64,000 nucleotides of DNA, taken from assembly GCA_003223245.1 (NCBI GenBank), contig QHYI01000108.1:44953-108952 (forward strand), read 5' to 3'. A program made the position numbers and the translations under genes. The notes below the pieces were generated by a model. It saw only the letters and a list, made by a program, of their open reading frames with translations. It had not been told where the DNA came from and ran no database searches. This document shows, piece by piece, positions 62,572 to 64,000 of the stretch; position 1 is the first letter of the stretch, and each line of letters opens with the position of its first letter. This DNA is from Acidobacteriota bacterium (lineage in GTDB: Bacteria; Acidobacteriota; Terriglobia; Acidiferrales; UBA7541).

Positions 62572-62686
62572 GGGCCTGTGGGAACTGTGAAAAAGCCGAG
62601 CGTCTTTTGCGAGGCTCTTTTCAAGCTGCTGTGGGAATCCGCGCTCTTTGCGGATTCCCATCAGCAGCGTCAGTTTCCACAGGCCC
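62572..62686 (+). repeat. 115-bp element predicted to fold as a three-way junction (possible structured RNA or palindromic repeat)
   Basis: An outer stem pairs 62572-62587 with 62671-62686 (15 of 16 Watson-Crick pairs, one G-U). Inside are two hairpins. Hairpin A pairs 62588-62597 with 62613-62623 (one bulge). Hairpin B pairs GCTGCTG-TGGGAATCCGC at 62625-62642 with GCGGATTCCCA-T-CAGCAGC at 62650-62668 (18 bp with one bulge). On the plus strand a T-rich run follows from about 62687. The strand is not certain. It may be a noncoding RNA, or a REP/MITE-like mobile palindrome. Confidence 0.65.
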
Positions 62687-62761
62687 TCTGTTCTTTCTTT
62701 TTTGCTACTTTTTTCTTTCTTCGTGCCCCACTCTCGTTTTCCACAGAAAAATGTCGCGCCA

Positions 62762-62784
62762 GGATCGTCCAGGAACGACGATCC
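62762..62784. repeat. Hairpin between the three-way element and the IS3 element
   Basis: GGATCGTC (62762-62769) and GACGATCC (62777-62784) form a perfect 8-bp stem with a 7-base loop. It lies about 40 bp from the transposase stop and has no T tract. Confidence 0.45.
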
Positions 62785-62825
62785 CCAACTCGCTCGACCC
62801 ACAGCACCCCCGCCTTCGTCCCTCC

Positions 62826-63677
62826 TCAAGAGCGTTTCACTTTCGTGAAGTAGATCGCCGCTGGCGTCTGATAGCCCAACGACTGATGCGGGCGCTCGTG
62901 ATTGTAAAAAGTGAAATAACTTTTGAGGTTGGACACCGCTTCCAGCACGTCGACGTAATCCTTCAGATAAACCTCTTCGTATTTCACCGTCCGCCATAAA
63001 CGTTCGATGAATATGTTGTCGATCGCTCGTCCACGGCCGTCCATGCCGATCGTGATGTCTTGCTTCTCGAGACGGTTCGTAAATACCTCGCTGGTGAACT
63101 GCGCCCCTTGATCGGTATTGAAGATCTCCGGCCGCGTCGCCGTCAATGCCCAGTCCAGGGCCGCCACGCAAAAGGCACTCTCCAACGAAATCGATACTTC
63201 CCACGCCAGCACATAGCGGCTGAACCAATCCATGATCGCCACCAGATAAACAAAGCCCTGCCGCAGTCGGATGTAGGTGATGTCGCTGGCCCAAACGTGG
63301 TCCGGCCGATCGATCTTGAGGCTGCGCAGCCGATACGGATAGATCCGGTGTCCGGGCCCGGGATCCGACAGCCGTGGCTTTGCATAGATCGCTTCCAGCC
63401 CCATCTCCCGCATCAGCCGGCGTACCCGTTTCGTGTTGACCGTGTATCCTTGCTCGCCCAGCCACCAACCCATCCTCCGGATTCCGTAGAACGGCGTCCG
63501 TGTGTATTGCTCGTCGATCAACCGCATCAATCGCAAATTCTCGGCCGCTTCCGGTTCCACCTCGTAATACCACCCCGACCGCGAAACCCCCGCCAAGCGG
63601 CACTGCTGCCGTATGCTCAGTTCTTGGTGCTCTGAAATCCATCCCTGCCTCTGCTCTAACGCGATAGCCCGGACTTT
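62826..63677 (-). CDS. IS3-family transposase OrfB (integrase core)
   Basis: The frame is open from the A-run at 63675 to a TGA at 62826. It has the OrfB start VRAIALEQRQGW, an HTH_21-like YGIRRMGWWLGEQGY, and the rve integrase core with the DDE triad: VWASDITYIRL (D), TDQGAQFTSEVF (D) and ERLWRTVKYEEVY (E). It has no ATG of its own near the start, only a TTG at 63596, so it is probably made as an OrfAB fusion by -1 frameshifting. All catalytic residues appear intact, so the element may be active. Confidence 0.95.
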   Translation of the reverse strand, partial: KVRAIALEQRQGWISEHQELSIRQQCRLAGVSRSGWYYEVEPEAAENLRLMRLIDEQYTRTPFYGIRRMGWWLGEQGYTVNTKRVRRLMREMGLEAIYAKPRLSDPGPGHRIYPYRLRSLKIDRPDHVWASDITYIRLRQGFVYLVAIMDWFSRYVLAWEVSISLESAFCVAALDWALTATRPEIFNTDQGAQFTSEVFTNRLEKQDITIGMDGRGRAIDNIFIERLWRTVKYEEVYLKDYVDVLEAVSNLKSYFTFYNHERPHQSLGYQTPAAIYFTKVKRS

Positions 63678-63949
63678 TTTTTAAGCCAGTCCAGCTCCAC
63701 CTGCAACTGTCCGATCTGCTGGTATAACTCCGCCTTTAGCGCTTCCTCGCTCGTGTCCGGCTGCGACCGCCGATCCGCAAACAGTTCCGGCGCTCCTTGA
63801 ATCGCTTGTCGCTTCCAGCTCGTCACTTGGCTGGGATGCACTCCGTAGTGCGAAGCGATTTCCTGAATGGTCTTCTGTTCCTTGATCGCCTCCAGCGCGA
63901 TTCGTGCTTTCATCTCCGCGCTGAAGCTCCGCCGTTGCCTCGATTTCAT
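63656..63949 (-). CDS. IS3-family transposase OrfA
   Basis: The 97-residue protein has the helix-turn-helix of OrfA (RRSFSAEMKARIALEAIKEQ, QEIASHYGVHPSQVTSWKRQ) and a leucine-zipper-like end (QIGQLQVELDWLKKKSG). It binds the IS ends and supplies the N-terminal half of the OrfAB transposase. It ends with TAG at 63656. The A-run that triggers frameshifting lies eight codons before the end. Confidence 0.95.
   Translation of the reverse strand: MKSRQRRSFSAEMKARIALEAIKEQKTIQEIASHYGVHPSQVTSWKRQAIQGAPELFADRRSQPDTSEEALKAELYQQIGQLQVELDWLKKKSGLSR
63674..63682 (-). promoter_or_regulatory. -1 ribosomal frameshift site of the IS3 transposase
   Basis: On the minus strand CTT-AAA-AAA-AAG-TCC is read in the orfA frame. 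Slipping back one base on the run of eight A (63675-63682) enters the orfB frame at AAA-GTC. The orfB frame has a TAA just upstream of the run, so entry must occur here. This is the usual IS3 arrangement. Confidence 0.85.
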
Positions 63950-64000
63950 TTCTGCTCCCTTTCCGAGGCAGCGATTTTATACCTTATTGACTGGTCCGAA

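Larger units (their letters stand above)
62820..64000 (-). mobile_element. IS3-family insertion sequence, right end cut by the window
   Basis: The element contains orfA and orfB joined by a -1 frameshift and no passenger gene. The left boundary near 62820 is only the transposase stop; the true end could lie in the ~300 bp beyond it. TTCGGACCA at 62511-62519 and its inverted match at 63992-64000 might be terminal repeats of a ~1.49 kb element, but the pairing fades after nine bases. No target duplication can be identified. Confidence 0.85.

Noticed and set aside
62125..63642. A 505-codon minus-strand open frame
   Set aside because: It lies in another frame of the IS3 transposase and extends into noncoding sequence; its Arg/Gly/His-rich translation has no family features.
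1..64000. CRISPR array, phage or plasmid replication functions
   Set aside because: No regularly spaced repeats, cas genes, structural phage genes or replication initiators were seen.

Overview
The window looks like a chromosomal piece of a soil-type Acidobacteriota genome, or a close relative. This is an inference from gene content: a very large Oar-type TonB-dependent receptor with an N-terminal carboxypeptidase-regulatory domain, lipoproteins built from Ig-like (Big_2 type) repeats, a TrbI/VirB10-like secreted protein, many exported peptidases (M1 twice, M28, M20), a piece of an alternative complex III (ActA, ActB-like) and several dispersed palindromes. GC content is moderately high and fairly even. 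Most genes are oriented in short runs with clear Shine-Dalgarno sites.

Layout. 1-2.4 kb: the 5' end of an actA-like multiheme cytochrome gene running off the left edge, tRNA-Asn, a rhodanese, a cytochrome c, then a rearranged patch where a fragment of an actB-like gene is joined to a third, truncated copy of a lipoprotein-protease tail. 2.5-7.7 kb: two tandem paralogous exported serine-protease-like lipoproteins with two and five Ig-like repeats. 8-15 kb: DNA polymerase I without a visible proofreading site, a SnoaL-like protein, a secreted repeat-rich protein, and the tdh-kbl threonine degradation pair. 15-24 kb: M28 peptidase, an ABC exporter pair coupled to an esterase, an M1 aminopeptidase and an exported protein of unknown function. 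24-35 kb: POT-family transporter, TonB receptor, TPR protein, small cytochrome c, HU, M20 dipeptidase, PilZ protein, and msrP-msrQ.

35-46 kb is a glucan or other beta-glycoside locus: a secreted multidomain clan-A glycoside hydrolase divergent from a FucP-type sugar transporter and a ROK kinase, then an exported ankyrin protein and a GH3 beta-glucosidase. 46-49 kb holds a second M1 aminopeptidase. 49-61 kb is a long same-strand carbohydrate region: a TAT-exported Gfo/Idh/MocA oxidoreductase, a DUF6807 (PmoA-like) protein, a lipoprotein glycoside hydrolase, a MetE-like protein, then a tightly packed operon (HUMPS-family aldolase/decarboxylase, zinc dehydrogenase, TIM-barrel isomerase, SDR, MFS transporter, SMP-30 lactonase). 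The packed operon looks like a complete uptake and catabolic route for one sugar or sugar acid that I cannot name, and is the best candidate for an undescribed pathway.

61-64 kb: a degenerate receiver protein, an unknown small protein, a 115-bp element that folds into a three-way junction, and an IS3-family insertion sequence with a visible -1 frameshift site running to the right edge. No CRISPR array, phage or plasmid functions were seen.
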